Below are positions 29,627-38,920 of a stretch of 64,000 nt of DNA, in pieces (position 1 is the first letter of the stretch; each line of letters starts with the position of its first letter). Both the position numbers and the translations under genes were made by a program. The notes under the pieces were generated by a model, which was not told where the DNA came from, searched no databases, and saw only the letters and a list, made by a program, of their open reading frames with translations. The stretch is from Palleronia pelagia (GTDB lineage: Bacteria; Pseudomonadota; Alphaproteobacteria; Rhodobacterales; Rhodobacteraceae), in contig NZ_FOCM01000006.1 of assembly GCF_900110115.1 (NCBI RefSeq), forward strand, positions 1-64,000. The letters are read 5' to 3'.

Positions 29627-30299
29627 CAGCCGGTCGGCGGGCCGCGTCGTCGCCATCGGGATCGCCGTGATCGTGGCGATCCTGCTCATGGCGGCGGTCG
29701 GGCTGTTCCTGAGCCTGCCCGACGCCAACGCGTTCAACGCGCGGGTCGAGCGGCTTTTCGTCGAGAACGCCGACCTCGTCTCGGGCGAAAGCATTCGCCT
29801 GCTCGAGATCCTCGCCCAGTCCGGCACCGCGTTTTCCGAGGTGCTGGCATCCTACCGCGTCATCATCTTCGTGCTTCTGGTCTTTGCGGCGGCGCTGTTG
29901 CTGGCGTCGCTCGCGTTTCTCGTGACCATCGTGGCGCTGAACCGCCGCATGGGCGAGATCGAGCGCGCGGGCATCCAGGTGTCCAGCCTTCTCATCAGCC
30001 GCGAAGAGCGGACCGTGTATCTGAACAACATGGAATTCGCCCTGACCGAGGCGGCGATCGAAACGCTGTCGGTTCTGGCCGAGGCGCGCATGGACGACGA
30101 CGTGCTGTCGGGCTCGCAGATCGAGGCGATGGTGTCGGGCCGGGATGCATCGGATTGCGACGAGGCATCGGGCGCCACGCGGATCAAGCGGCTGCGCGAT
30201 GCGCTGGGCAACCAGATGGTCAGCGAGTTGCTGGTCAAGACCATCGCCCGGCGCGGCTACATGCTGTCCATCGACAAGGACGTGATCCGTATGGTGTGA
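29598..30299 (+). CDS. Membrane-anchored winged-helix (OmpR-type DNA-binding) protein
   Basis: A 233-residue protein with two membrane helices (about 17-40 and 88-114) and a periplasmic loop of about 45 residues between them. A cytoplasmic C-terminal domain (about 133-226) resembles an OmpR/PhoB trans_reg_C winged helix: it begins ISREERTVYLNNMEFALTEA and ends in VKTIARRGYML, the usual final strand-turn of that fold. A strong AGGAGG precedes the ATG. DNA binding by a membrane-bound C-terminal domain reverses the ToxR arrangement. It overlaps the upstream secreted-protein gene; a sensing role is inference. Confidence 0.7.
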   Translation: MLRVFTSVTDSRSAGRVVAIGIAVIVAILLMAAVGLFLSLPDANAFNARVERLFVENADLVSGESIRLLEILAQSGTAFSEVLASYRVIIFVLLVFAAALLLASLAFLVTIVALNRRMGEIERAGIQVSSLLISREERTVYLNNMEFALTEAAIETLSVLAEARMDDDVLSGSQIEAMVSGRDASDCDEASGATRIKRLRDALGNQMVSELLVKTIARRGYMLSIDKDVIRMV

Positions 30300-30320
30300 G
30301 CACCGGCCCGGCGCAGCCGG

Positions 30321-30523
30321 CGATCGCTCCGGTGGAGCGATCGAGGTGCGAACGGGCGGAGCCCCAAAAGCGCGCCCGGAAATCGCTCCAGTGGAGCGAT
30401 TTCAGCGCCGAACGGGCGGAGCCCCCGAGGCGACCGGCCCGGCAAAGCCGGCGATCGCTCCGGTGGAGCGATCGAAGTGCGAACGGGCGGAGCCCCAATA
30501 GCTGCGCCGAACGGGCAGAGCCC
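30321..30523. repeat. Cluster of 23-base palindromes and GAACGGGCGGAGCCC units
   Basis: Three palindromes of arms CGATCGCTCC/GGAGCGATCG with a GGT centre (30321-30343 and 30452-30474) or AAATCGCTCC/GGAGCGATTT with AGT (30380-30402) alternate with four GAACGGGC(G/A)GAGCCC units starting at 30350, 30410, 30481 and 30509. The variant palindrome keeps pairing because both arms changed together. The cluster lies just after the winged-helix gene stop. Frames running through it encode repetitive Arg/Ser/Trp peptides and are not taken as genes. Confidence 0.85.
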
Positions 30524-30550
30524 GGACCGAGGCGGTGCAAGCCCGTCCCC

Positions 30551-30772
30551 TCACCCGTAGTAGTGCCGCCAGCTTTTCTCGCAGTGGCGCGCGCCGAAGA
30601 CGCGGACCCAACCGGCCCAGAAGCGGTACCGTTTGCGCAGCCGCCAGCCCCGGGCGCACCAGCTTTCGTTCACACCGAAGGTCAGGCGGCAGGTCAGCCG
30701 TGACAGGCCGAGGATGTGGCGGCGGACCGTCAGCAGCCCGAGCGCCATGCACCGTGGAGGGGAGTGTTCCAT
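30551..30772 (-). CDS. Possible small Trp/Arg/Cys-rich protein
   Basis: A 73-residue minus-strand frame, preceded by GGAGAG six bases before the ATG. Its sequence (RHILGLSRLTCRLTFGVNES, then WCARGWRLRKRYRFWAGWVR, ending CEKSWRHYYG) is basic and aromatic, and looks more like a protein than the neighbouring frames. It lies downstream of clpB past that gene's terminator and ends beside the palindrome cluster. No family recognised; a shorter start at 30748 is possible. Confidence 0.45.
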   Translation of the reverse strand: MEHSPPRCMALGLLTVRRHILGLSRLTCRLTFGVNESWCARGWRLRKRYRFWAGWVRVFGARHCEKSWRHYYG

Positions 30773-30896
30773 GCGTCTCTCCGCTTGGGATCCACGAGGG
30801 TTGGCTCGGGGGCTCAATCCCTCGCGGTTTCCATCGCAGCGGAGTGTAAATCTTGTGTGACGGCCCCGTTCGCCGTCACGCCATCGGATGCAACAC

Positions 30897-30926
30897 AAAA
30901 AAGGCCCCGCGGTGTCCCGCGGGGCC
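30897..30926 (-). terminator. Intrinsic terminator after clpB
   Basis: On the minus strand GGCCCCGCGG, loop GACA, CCGCGGGGCC is followed by TTTTTT (30897-30902). It begins 8 bases past the clpB stop. Confidence 0.92.
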
Positions 30927-30933
30927 CTGGGGT

Positions 30934-33549
<2,616 letters not shown>

Positions 33550-33937
33550 TTTATCTTCTCCTTGTAAGCGTTTGGCCGGCGGGCGCCCGTCAGCGGCACG
33601 CCCCTTGGTCAGCCAAACCTTCGGGAATTCAGATGGGACTGTCCTTGACCTGCTTCAAGAAAGGCCGTGCGAAATAAATCACAGTCCTGTGAATCCTTAC
33701 CCGGAACTTATCCACAGCTTCGCCGTTACTTGACCGTGTGGTTAACGCCTCACCGAGCAGCCAGAGGGTCGAACAAGACCCCGTCCAATCCACCGGCGCC
33801 GCACGCCGGACCGCAGGCAAGGCCCCAAGGGGGTCACGCCGATCAACCTGCTCGCCAAATCATTCATTCGGGCCGAGATGCCGCCGGCATCCGCCCACCA
33901 CGACCGGGCGCGCGCCCGTGAGGAAGGAAGGCAAAGG
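33550..33937. other. Divergent intergenic region clpB / 78-residue protein
   Basis: About 390 bases. The clpB-side 110 bases hold the heat-shock-type promoter and leader described separately. The remainder up to 33937 holds the leader of the plus-strand small gene, with AGGAAGGAAGG just before its start. Other frames here look non-coding. Confidence 0.5.
33631..33659 (-). promoter_or_regulatory. Sigma-32 (RpoH)-type promoter of clpB
   Basis: On the minus strand CTTGAAG (33653-33659) and TCCCATCT (33631-33638) are separated by 14 bases, close to the E. coli heat-shock consensus CTTGAAA-N11-16-CCCCATNT. The -10 element lies about 80 bases upstream of the clpB start. Position and gene function agree. 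Confidence 0.75.
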
Positions 33938-34174
33938 ATGATCATTCTCGACGCAGACCTGTCCCGGGTGCGCCGCGATCGCGATTTCGGCCGGATCGAA
34001 GCGCTGGTCTCGCTGTGGGTCAAGGAAAGCGGACGCCACGTCCGCCCGATCCGCCTGACCACCAACGTTCCCATCCGCGGCAACGGCCCGGTCCGGGCCC
34101 GACTCATCCAGGACGCCGCCGCGCTGGCCGCGCGCGGCCTGGCGCCCGACACCAGTTTACCCCGCGTCGCTTAA
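33938..34174 (+). CDS. Small basic hypothetical protein
   Basis: A 78-residue soluble protein (MIILDADLSRVRRDRDFGRI start; IRLTTNVPIRGNGPVRARLI middle), basic overall, with no cysteine, signal or membrane segment. A strong purine-rich AGGAAGGAAGGCAAAGG precedes ATG 33938. It is divergent from clpB. No family recognised; the good ribosome site and composition support a real gene. Confidence 0.65.
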   Translation: MIILDADLSRVRRDRDFGRIEALVSLWVKESGRHVRPIRLTTNVPIRGNGPVRARLIQDAAALAARGLAPDTSLPRVA

Positions 34175-34331
34175 CGTCCCTTATCTGCCTCGACGCGCAA
34201 CTGGGCGCAGCGTATTGCCGCTGCGCCCTTTTTCTTGGGCGGGGGGCGGACCGTGGGGCCGTCGATCGCGGCCCGTCTCCGGGGGAGTGATCGGGTTCTA
34301 GAAAGCAGGGGCCTATTCGACCCCGTGACTC

Positions 34332-34718
34332 CTAGATCTGCTCCGCGACGCTGGCCTTGTCGATGACGGACCAGACGCGCCGGATCCTGTCGTCGTGATA
34401 TTCGTAGAAGACATTCTCGGTGAACCTGATCCTCGCCCCGTTCACCGGCAGCCCGAACAGCTGGCCGACAGGCGTGCAGTCGAAGGCCAGCCGGCTGGCG
34501 ATCACCGGCGGGTCGCAGGAGAGCATGGCAATGTTGAAGGACAGGTCGGGGATCGCCCGAAAGTCTTCGACCAGCATCCCCCGATAGCCGTCGAGCCCGA
34601 TCGCGGCCCCGTTGTATTCGACGCCGTCCGCCACGTGCTGTTGCAGCGCGTCCCAGTCCTGCGCGTTCAGGCACGCGATGTAGCCCCGGTAGAGTTCCCT
34701 GATCCTGTCGCGCGTCAC
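34332..34718 (-). CDS. SnoaL-like (NTF2-fold) ester-cyclase family protein
   Basis: A 128-residue NTF2-like alpha+beta barrel protein of the SnoaL/ester-cyclase group. The segment IRELYRGYIACLNAQDWDAL opens the fold; later AIPDLSFNIAMLSCDPPVIA and the ending FYEYHDDRIRRVWSVIDKAS match the family pattern where His/Asp residues line a cavity. SnoaL itself is a polyketide cyclase, but most relatives have unknown substrates. It stands alone between minus-strand genes with no polyketide genes nearby, so a catalytic role is unproven. Confidence 0.75.
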   Translation of the reverse strand: MTRDRIRELYRGYIACLNAQDWDALQQHVADGVEYNGAAIGLDGYRGMLVEDFRAIPDLSFNIAMLSCDPPVIASRLAFDCTPVGQLFGLPVNGARIRFTENVFYEYHDDRIRRVWSVIDKASVAEQI

Positions 34719-34819
34719 GTCGCCACCCCCCTTCGTCGGTCTTTTCGATTTCTAGGGACGGGCCTGCTCCCGGACCAGCCTCTTCAGGCGCTTCGCCCCG
34801 CTGGGAGGAGTGGTCGCAG

Positions 34820-34850
34820 AAAGGCTCCCGAAATTGCTTCGGGAGCCTTT
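34820..34850 (-). terminator. Hairpin downstream of the acidic membrane protein gene
   Basis: AAAGGCTCCCGAA (34820-34832), loop ATTGC, TTCGGGAGCCTTT (34838-34850): a perfect 13-bp stem with A/T ends, so it could work on either strand. It lies 41 bases beyond the stop of the minus-strand 196-residue gene. Confidence 0.75.
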
Positions 34851-34891
34851 GTATTGGCGCCACAGCGCCCCATGCTTTCAGATCTCGGGGC

Positions 34892-35482
34892 TTATTCGGC
34901 GATCGTCTCGTCGTCGCGGCCTTCGGGGCCCGACGGGGTGGGGACGAAGCCGGTGCCGCCGCTATCGGTGTCGCGCACCACCGACTGGTCCTCTTCGGGC
35001 GTCAGCTCGGTTTCGGTGTCGCGGCCGTCGGGAAAGCTTTCGTCCGATGCGTCTTCGACGCGGTCGGCGCCACTGTCGCTCGACTCGTCGACGATGAACT
35101 CGTCATCCGCGATGGTCGCCGACGACTCGGTCTGGGTGTCGCTCTCGTCATCCGGTGCGGGTTGGGGGGTCTCGCTGTCCTCGATGGGCTCCAGCGGATC
35201 CTCGGCCTCGGCCGGCGGCACGGTTTCCTGACCGGGCGCGGCCGGATCGACCTCGTCCAGCTCGTCGGTGATGCCCTCGGTCTCCATGTCGCGCTCGCCT
35301 TCGGGGTTGGTGCCCGCGCCGGCGGGACGGGACGAGATGTCGTCCTCGGCGATGATCGTCGGCTCGTCCGGCGGCGTCTCGTCGGACATGGCGAAGACGG
35401 CGACGATGGCGATCAGGGCCGCTGCCCCCACGAGAAAGATGGGGCCGAGGATGTTGCCGGCCCCTTTCGTTGATTTGGCCAT
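34892..35482 (-). CDS. Acidic single-span membrane protein
   Basis: A 196-residue protein with one membrane helix near the N-terminus (about residues 10-31, ILGPIFLVGAAALIAIVAVF). A long strongly acidic, Ser/Thr/Pro-rich, low-complexity tail follows (about 32-196; many Asp and Glu) with no cysteine. The tail is probably disordered. The Lys-rich N-terminus before the helix suggests N-in topology with the tail outside. GGAGG precedes the ATG. It starts 131 bases from the divergent pyrF. Function unknown; the composition alone gives no family. Confidence 0.75.
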   Translation of the reverse strand: MAKSTKGAGNILGPIFLVGAAALIAIVAVFAMSDETPPDEPTIIAEDDISSRPAGAGTNPEGERDMETEGITDELDEVDPAAPGQETVPPAEAEDPLEPIEDSETPQPAPDDESDTQTESSATIADDEFIVDESSDSGADRVEDASDESFPDGRDTETELTPEEDQSVVRDTDSGGTGFVPTPSGPEGRDDETIAE

Positions 35483-35613
35483 GGTTTAGCCTCCTGTCTT
35501 TGGCGGCAAAACGGGTCCCCCCATGCGGCGGTTCCACTCTTGCGCCCCTTGCGTCAATCCGCCACTTGGGGTGCGCTCCCTGCGAAAAGCGCGATGCGAA
35601 AAGGATTCCGCCC

Positions 35614-36306
35614 ATGACCGATGACCGCCTGATCGTTGCCCTGGACGTGCCCGACGCCATCGCCGGACTGGAGCTTGCGGGCCGCATCGGTCCCGCCGTC
35701 GGCTTCTACAAGATCGGGCTGGGCATGCTGACCGGCGGCGGGCTTGCCCTGGCGCGCGAGCTGAAGGACGAGCACGGCAAGCGGATCTTCCTCGACATGA
35801 AGCTGTTCGATATCGGTGCCACGGTCGAGGCGGCGGTGCGGGGATTGGTGCAGTTCGATCTCGATTTCCTGACCGTGCATGGCGACCCCCACGTGGTCCG
35901 CGCGGCGATGGAGGGCGCGGCCGGCTCGCGCACGCGCATCCTCGCGGTGACGATCCTGACCTCGCTGGACCGGTCCGACCTGGACGCGGGCCTGATGCGG
36001 GCGGGCGACATGGCGCAGATGGTCGAGGACCGCGCCGCCGCCGCGTTCGAGGCCGGCGCCGACGGCGTCATCGCCTCGCCGCAGGAGGCCGCCGCGATCC
36101 GCGCGTTGCCGCAATCCGAAGGCCGCCTGATCGTCACGCCGGGGGTCCGCCCCGAAGGATCGGCGCCCGGCGACCAGAAACGCATCGCCACCCCCGCTGG
36201 CGCCATCGGGGCGGGCGCCGACCATATCGTGGTGGGCCGTCCGGTCTGGCAGGCCCACGATCCGGCCGCCGCCGCGCGCGCCATCCTGTCGGACCTGCCG
36301 TCCTGA
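35614..36306 (+). CDS. pyrF: Orotidine 5'-phosphate decarboxylase
   Basis: Last step of UMP synthesis: decarboxylates OMP. The 230-residue protein shows the D-x-K-x-x-D catalytic array as FLDMKLFDIG (about residues 58-67), the opening LIVALDVPD, and the phosphate-binding end TPGVRPEG...GADHIVVGRP. ATG at 35614 gives the normal family length; AAGGA lies about 10 bases upstream. pyrB and the inactive dihydroorotase homologue lie about 5-7 kb away on the other strand, so the pyrimidine genes are dispersed. Confidence 0.96.
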   Translation: MTDDRLIVALDVPDAIAGLELAGRIGPAVGFYKIGLGMLTGGGLALARELKDEHGKRIFLDMKLFDIGATVEAAVRGLVQFDLDFLTVHGDPHVVRAAMEGAAGSRTRILAVTILTSLDRSDLDAGLMRAGDMAQMVEDRAAAAFEAGADGVIASPQEAAAIRALPQSEGRLIVTPGVRPEGSAPGDQKRIATPAGAIGAGADHIVVGRPVWQAHDPAAAARAILSDLPS

Positions 36307-36355
36307 GCCCGCGGCTGGACGCGGGCGGAGCGATTGCCTAAAGCTGGCACCGATC

Positions 36356-36432
36356 GGTCCCGTGGCTCAACTGGATAGAGCAGCCCCCTCCTAAGGGGCA
36401 GGTTGCAGGTTCGAATCCTGCCGGGATCGCCA
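36356..36432 (+). tRNA. tRNA-Arg(CCT)
   Basis: A 77-base cloverleaf. The acceptor stem GGTCCCG/CGGGATC includes one G-U pair. The D-arm is GCTC/GAGC, the anticodon stem GCCCC/GGGGC with loop CTCCTAA (anticodon CCT), the T-loop TTCGAAT, and CCA is encoded. It reads AGG codons. Its 3' end is the integration site of the 2.4-kb element that follows. Confidence 0.96.
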
Positions 36433-36433
36433 G
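36409..36433 (+). other. attL-like site at the tRNA-Arg 3' end
   Basis: A 25-base segment from the T-loop through the CCA plus G (GTTCGAATCCTG then CCGGGATCGCCAG). It recurs at 38809-38833 with a single T/G difference. The tRNA is left whole on this side, the usual outcome of tyrosine-recombinase integration. Confidence 0.85.
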
Positions 36434-36624
36434 CATCAACCCGTCGTCAGCAAAATCAATCACTTATCAGTCAATTCTGTAACTCAGGCCGACGAGTTTA
36501 CAAGGAACATGTCGCGTCGAGAGGCTCGGCGCTGAGCCAGAAGAAATCAGACATGTTCACCGCTCTGTTTCCGCGCGGTGAATCACGCCCTTCCGCTCAG
36601 ATCAATGGGGCCTGAGCTTAATTT

Positions 36625-38376
36625 TCATCTTAGGCCATTCCAGGATCGGATGTGCTCACAAAGGGTTTTTACCTGCTGTTGGAGGTCAAGATGGCCAACC
36701 ATAGCACTCTCATCGATGTACTCTTCAGCCCGGTGGGCGAGATCAACCTTCGTAGCGGCAACTTGCGAAACTTCATAAATTGACGGGATGTCCTGATACT
36801 CGTCTTGAATGTTGAGTTTTTTCCCTGTGAGCTCCTCCCAGACCGCTGCGGGAACATAATTTTCGATCTCTTTTCCAGCAGTAACCCAGGTGTGTCCCCC
36901 TTGGAGCTCAACCTGGTGGATGATCTCCCTTTTTGTTGCGTTAAGCCTTTTCTGTGGTCGGCGCGGTTTGCCACCTTTAGTTTTCCAAGCGTTTGGGCGG
37001 CGATCGCTATCGATCACAACGGAAACGTTCCTGTTAATTGCGAGCATTGAGACTTTTTCTGGCAGACTCTCTGGGGGTAACGAGTCAAAGTGACTAAGCA
37101 GCTTGCCTCCGTAAAAAAGGATAGAGTAATGAATGCCTTCTCGAAGTGAGCCGCGGGATAATACTTCGATCCATCTATTCACGTAGACGCGGTCCGAGGG
37201 CCCCTCGACCCAAATAACACCATTCGCTTGCAATATATCTGAGCCTCGGACATCGAGGTCGGAGAGAATGCTGGATTTCCCGCTGTATTCCATCGCATTT
37301 TGGCAAATCGTCCGCCCGTCATCCCGCTTCACGTGAAGAATGGTTGAGTCATTGCGTTTCGCTGCGAGATCAATGCAAAGGGCCGAGTGGGTGGTTATAA
37401 CCAAGCTAAAGTTCCGTTCAGCTCTTTGGTGCGCGAGAAAGTCGATAAGCCTTCGTAGCAATGCTGGATGAAGGTTATTTTCCGGCTCCTCTAGGCAGAA
37501 AATTAGTCTTGATGCAAAGCCGGTCTTTGCGATCTCTGGGTACAGACGAAGAAAGGCGAGTACAATAAAAACTGTTCTAAGAGAGCTGCCGGATTGCGAA
37601 AGTCTTATATCACCTTTGTCGTCCTCACGGAGATATATCTCCCACTCACTGGAGGTCTCGTTCTCCTGACATATAATTTCTGAAAAATGGCTATCGCCCA
37701 GATAAATTTCATTTATGTCTTGGAGTAGCGCTGCTTCGACTAGTTGCCGTGGCAGGTCGTCGCTATTGATAAAGGCCCGTACAAGATTTGTTAAGCCTGT
37801 TCCGGTCGGTCCTAAATCCCTACTAGTGCTCCTTTTCTCCGGTTGAACATCACGTTCAGCCCGAATTCTGGTGCTCCATAGGCCAGTAAACGGAGATTCT
37901 ACGGCGTCCTGCATGTTGCTAATGGCTTCCTGCACAAGACCCTTTTCTTCCCCCTCGTTTTCAAGAAGCCTGACCTTATTATTATTGTCGATGCTCCATG
38001 TGAATTCATGTGGAATAATATGCTTTTCGGCATACATCCAGTAATTTGGCGCCGGAATGCGTGAGCTTGATGTGGATGAAGGGAATCGGCGCTTAATTTT
38101 CTCTTCATTTGGCCTCTGCTTGAACTCTACGCGAGGATCGCTGCCGTTTCGAGCTAGAGGGCCGTCGAAAATTTTTCCCGATGTGGTTACGCATTCTTGA
38201 ATTACGTCAAGAATTGTGGATTTGCCAGAGTTATTTTTCCCAATTATGAAGGTGATCGGTGCGAACCAAAATAATCCGCTGCCGCAGTCGTCGAAGCACT
38301 TGACGCCCTTGATATTTATTTTCGCTCCATAAAGTGGGTGGTTCTTCGCGGGCGCGCTATCATCGGTATTCTTCAT
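36625..38376 (-). CDS. OLD-family ATP-dependent nuclease (AAA ABC-type ATPase + TOPRIM)
   Basis: A 583-residue class 1-type OLD (overcoming lysogenization defect) protein, close to the 586 residues of phage P2 Old. The ABC/SMC-like ATPase has Walker A GKNNSGKST (46-54), signature-like LSQSGSS (259-265), Walker B LIFCLEEPE (291-299) and H-loop TTHSA (328-332). The TOPRIM nuclease has E391 in VEGPSD, D456 and D458 in VVIDSD, and E503/E505 in KEIENY, so both active sites look intact. Family members cut nucleic acid and several act in phage exclusion. No UvrD-like helicase gene (the Gabija partner) is adjacent. Codon use and A+T content differ sharply from neighbours, which supports transfer. Confidence 0.9.
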   Translation of the reverse strand: MKNTDDSAPAKNHPLYGAKINIKGVKCFDDCGSGLFWFAPITFIIGKNNSGKSTILDVIQECVTTSGKIFDGPLARNGSDPRVEFKQRPNEEKIKRRFPSSTSSSRIPAPNYWMYAEKHIIPHEFTWSIDNNNKVRLLENEGEEKGLVQEAISNMQDAVESPFTGLWSTRIRAERDVQPEKRSTSRDLGPTGTGLTNLVRAFINSDDLPRQLVEAALLQDINEIYLGDSHFSEIICQENETSSEWEIYLREDDKGDIRLSQSGSSLRTVFIVLAFLRLYPEIAKTGFASRLIFCLEEPENNLHPALLRRLIDFLAHQRAERNFSLVITTHSALCIDLAAKRNDSTILHVKRDDGRTICQNAMEYSGKSSILSDLDVRGSDILQANGVIWVEGPSDRVYVNRWIEVLSRGSLREGIHYSILFYGGKLLSHFDSLPPESLPEKVSMLAINRNVSVVIDSDRRPNAWKTKGGKPRRPQKRLNATKREIIHQVELQGGHTWVTAGKEIENYVPAAVWEELTGKKLNIQDEYQDIPSIYEVSQVAATKVDLAHRAEEYIDESAMVGHLDLQQQVKTLCEHIRSWNGLR

Positions 38377-38808
38377 TTGGGCGGCCTTTTGTGGAGAATT
38401 ATTATGTCATCTAAGTTTTTGGATTGATCTACAAGTTTTCGCAAAAGCGATTTGACGGGGTTGAGATTCAATGCGGTCTACTCGATTGCTTTCGTGTCTT
38501 TTGCCAGTCCCAACTTTCGTCAAATCAAGCCGGACCGCAAGTCGAAGACCGTAAAACTCGGAGTAGTCCTTGCATGAAGGGCGTTACACATGCAGCCGAG
38601 ACTAGATGGCACTGCTCTGCTGCCCGCTGCGGTTGTTAGCACAGCCTGAGCCCAGTGCGGCCCCAGCGTGTCTAGGCTGGCAGCGAAAGCGATTCTACAC
38701 GTCTTGATAGTAGCTACACCTGTTTGCAACTCGGGCTGTAACCTATTGATTTTTATGAGGCGGTGGAAGCAACATTTAATCGGTCAGGCCATTGATTTGC
38801 TCATGAGA
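38377..38808. other. Right part of the island without recognised genes
   Basis: About 430 bases between the OLD start and the right repeat. It must contain the OLD promoter. Short frames on both strands (e.g. plus 38424-38639, minus 38520-38729) have no family, signal or good ribosome site. No hairpin RNA or second gene is evident. Confidence 0.4.
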
Positions 38809-38833
38809 GTTCGAAGCCTGCCGGGATCGCCAG
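38809..38833 (+). other. attR-like repeat of the tRNA-Arg 3' end
   Basis: GTTCGAAGCCTG followed by CCGGGATCGCCAG repeats 36409-36433 with one mismatch (G for T at the eighth base). High-G+C chromosomal sequence resumes directly after it. Confidence 0.85.
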
Positions 38834-38920
38834 TCCTCGCCATCCTTCGGTCGCGCCCCCCCGCGACGGAACGCCGCCGCCCCGGGCGCGTTATCCGGCG
38901 ACCGGTCCCGGAGCTTTCCC

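Larger units (their letters stand above)
36409..38833. mobile_element. 2.4-kb tRNA-Arg-integrated island carrying an OLD nuclease
   Basis: The interval is bounded by 25-base near-identical repeats of the tRNA-Arg 3' end, exactly 2,400 bases apart. Its base composition is much lower in G+C than the surroundings: 23 of 60 bases in 37561-37620 are G or C, while the flanking genes are visibly G+C-dominated. The only recognisable gene is the OLD-family nuclease at 36625-38376. No integrase, excisionase or replication gene is visible, so movement would need a recombinase supplied elsewhere, or the element is a remnant. Confidence 0.8.

Noticed and set aside
30321-30523. CRISPR array
   Set aside because: Repeats are palindromes with varying arms and the spacers are themselves repeated units; no cas gene lies nearby.
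30155-30703. Frame encoding repeated WSDxSA / ERAEP peptides
   Set aside because: The repetition is caused by the palindromic DNA repeats; outside them the frame is a shadow of the winged-helix gene.
36625-38376. Gabija (GajA-GajB) system
   Set aside because: The OLD protein is GajA-like in domain order, but no UvrD/PcrA-type helicase gene is adjacent on either side.
36409-38833. Complete integrative element with its own integrase
   Set aside because: The flanking repeats are convincing but no tyrosine or serine recombinase frame is present between them.
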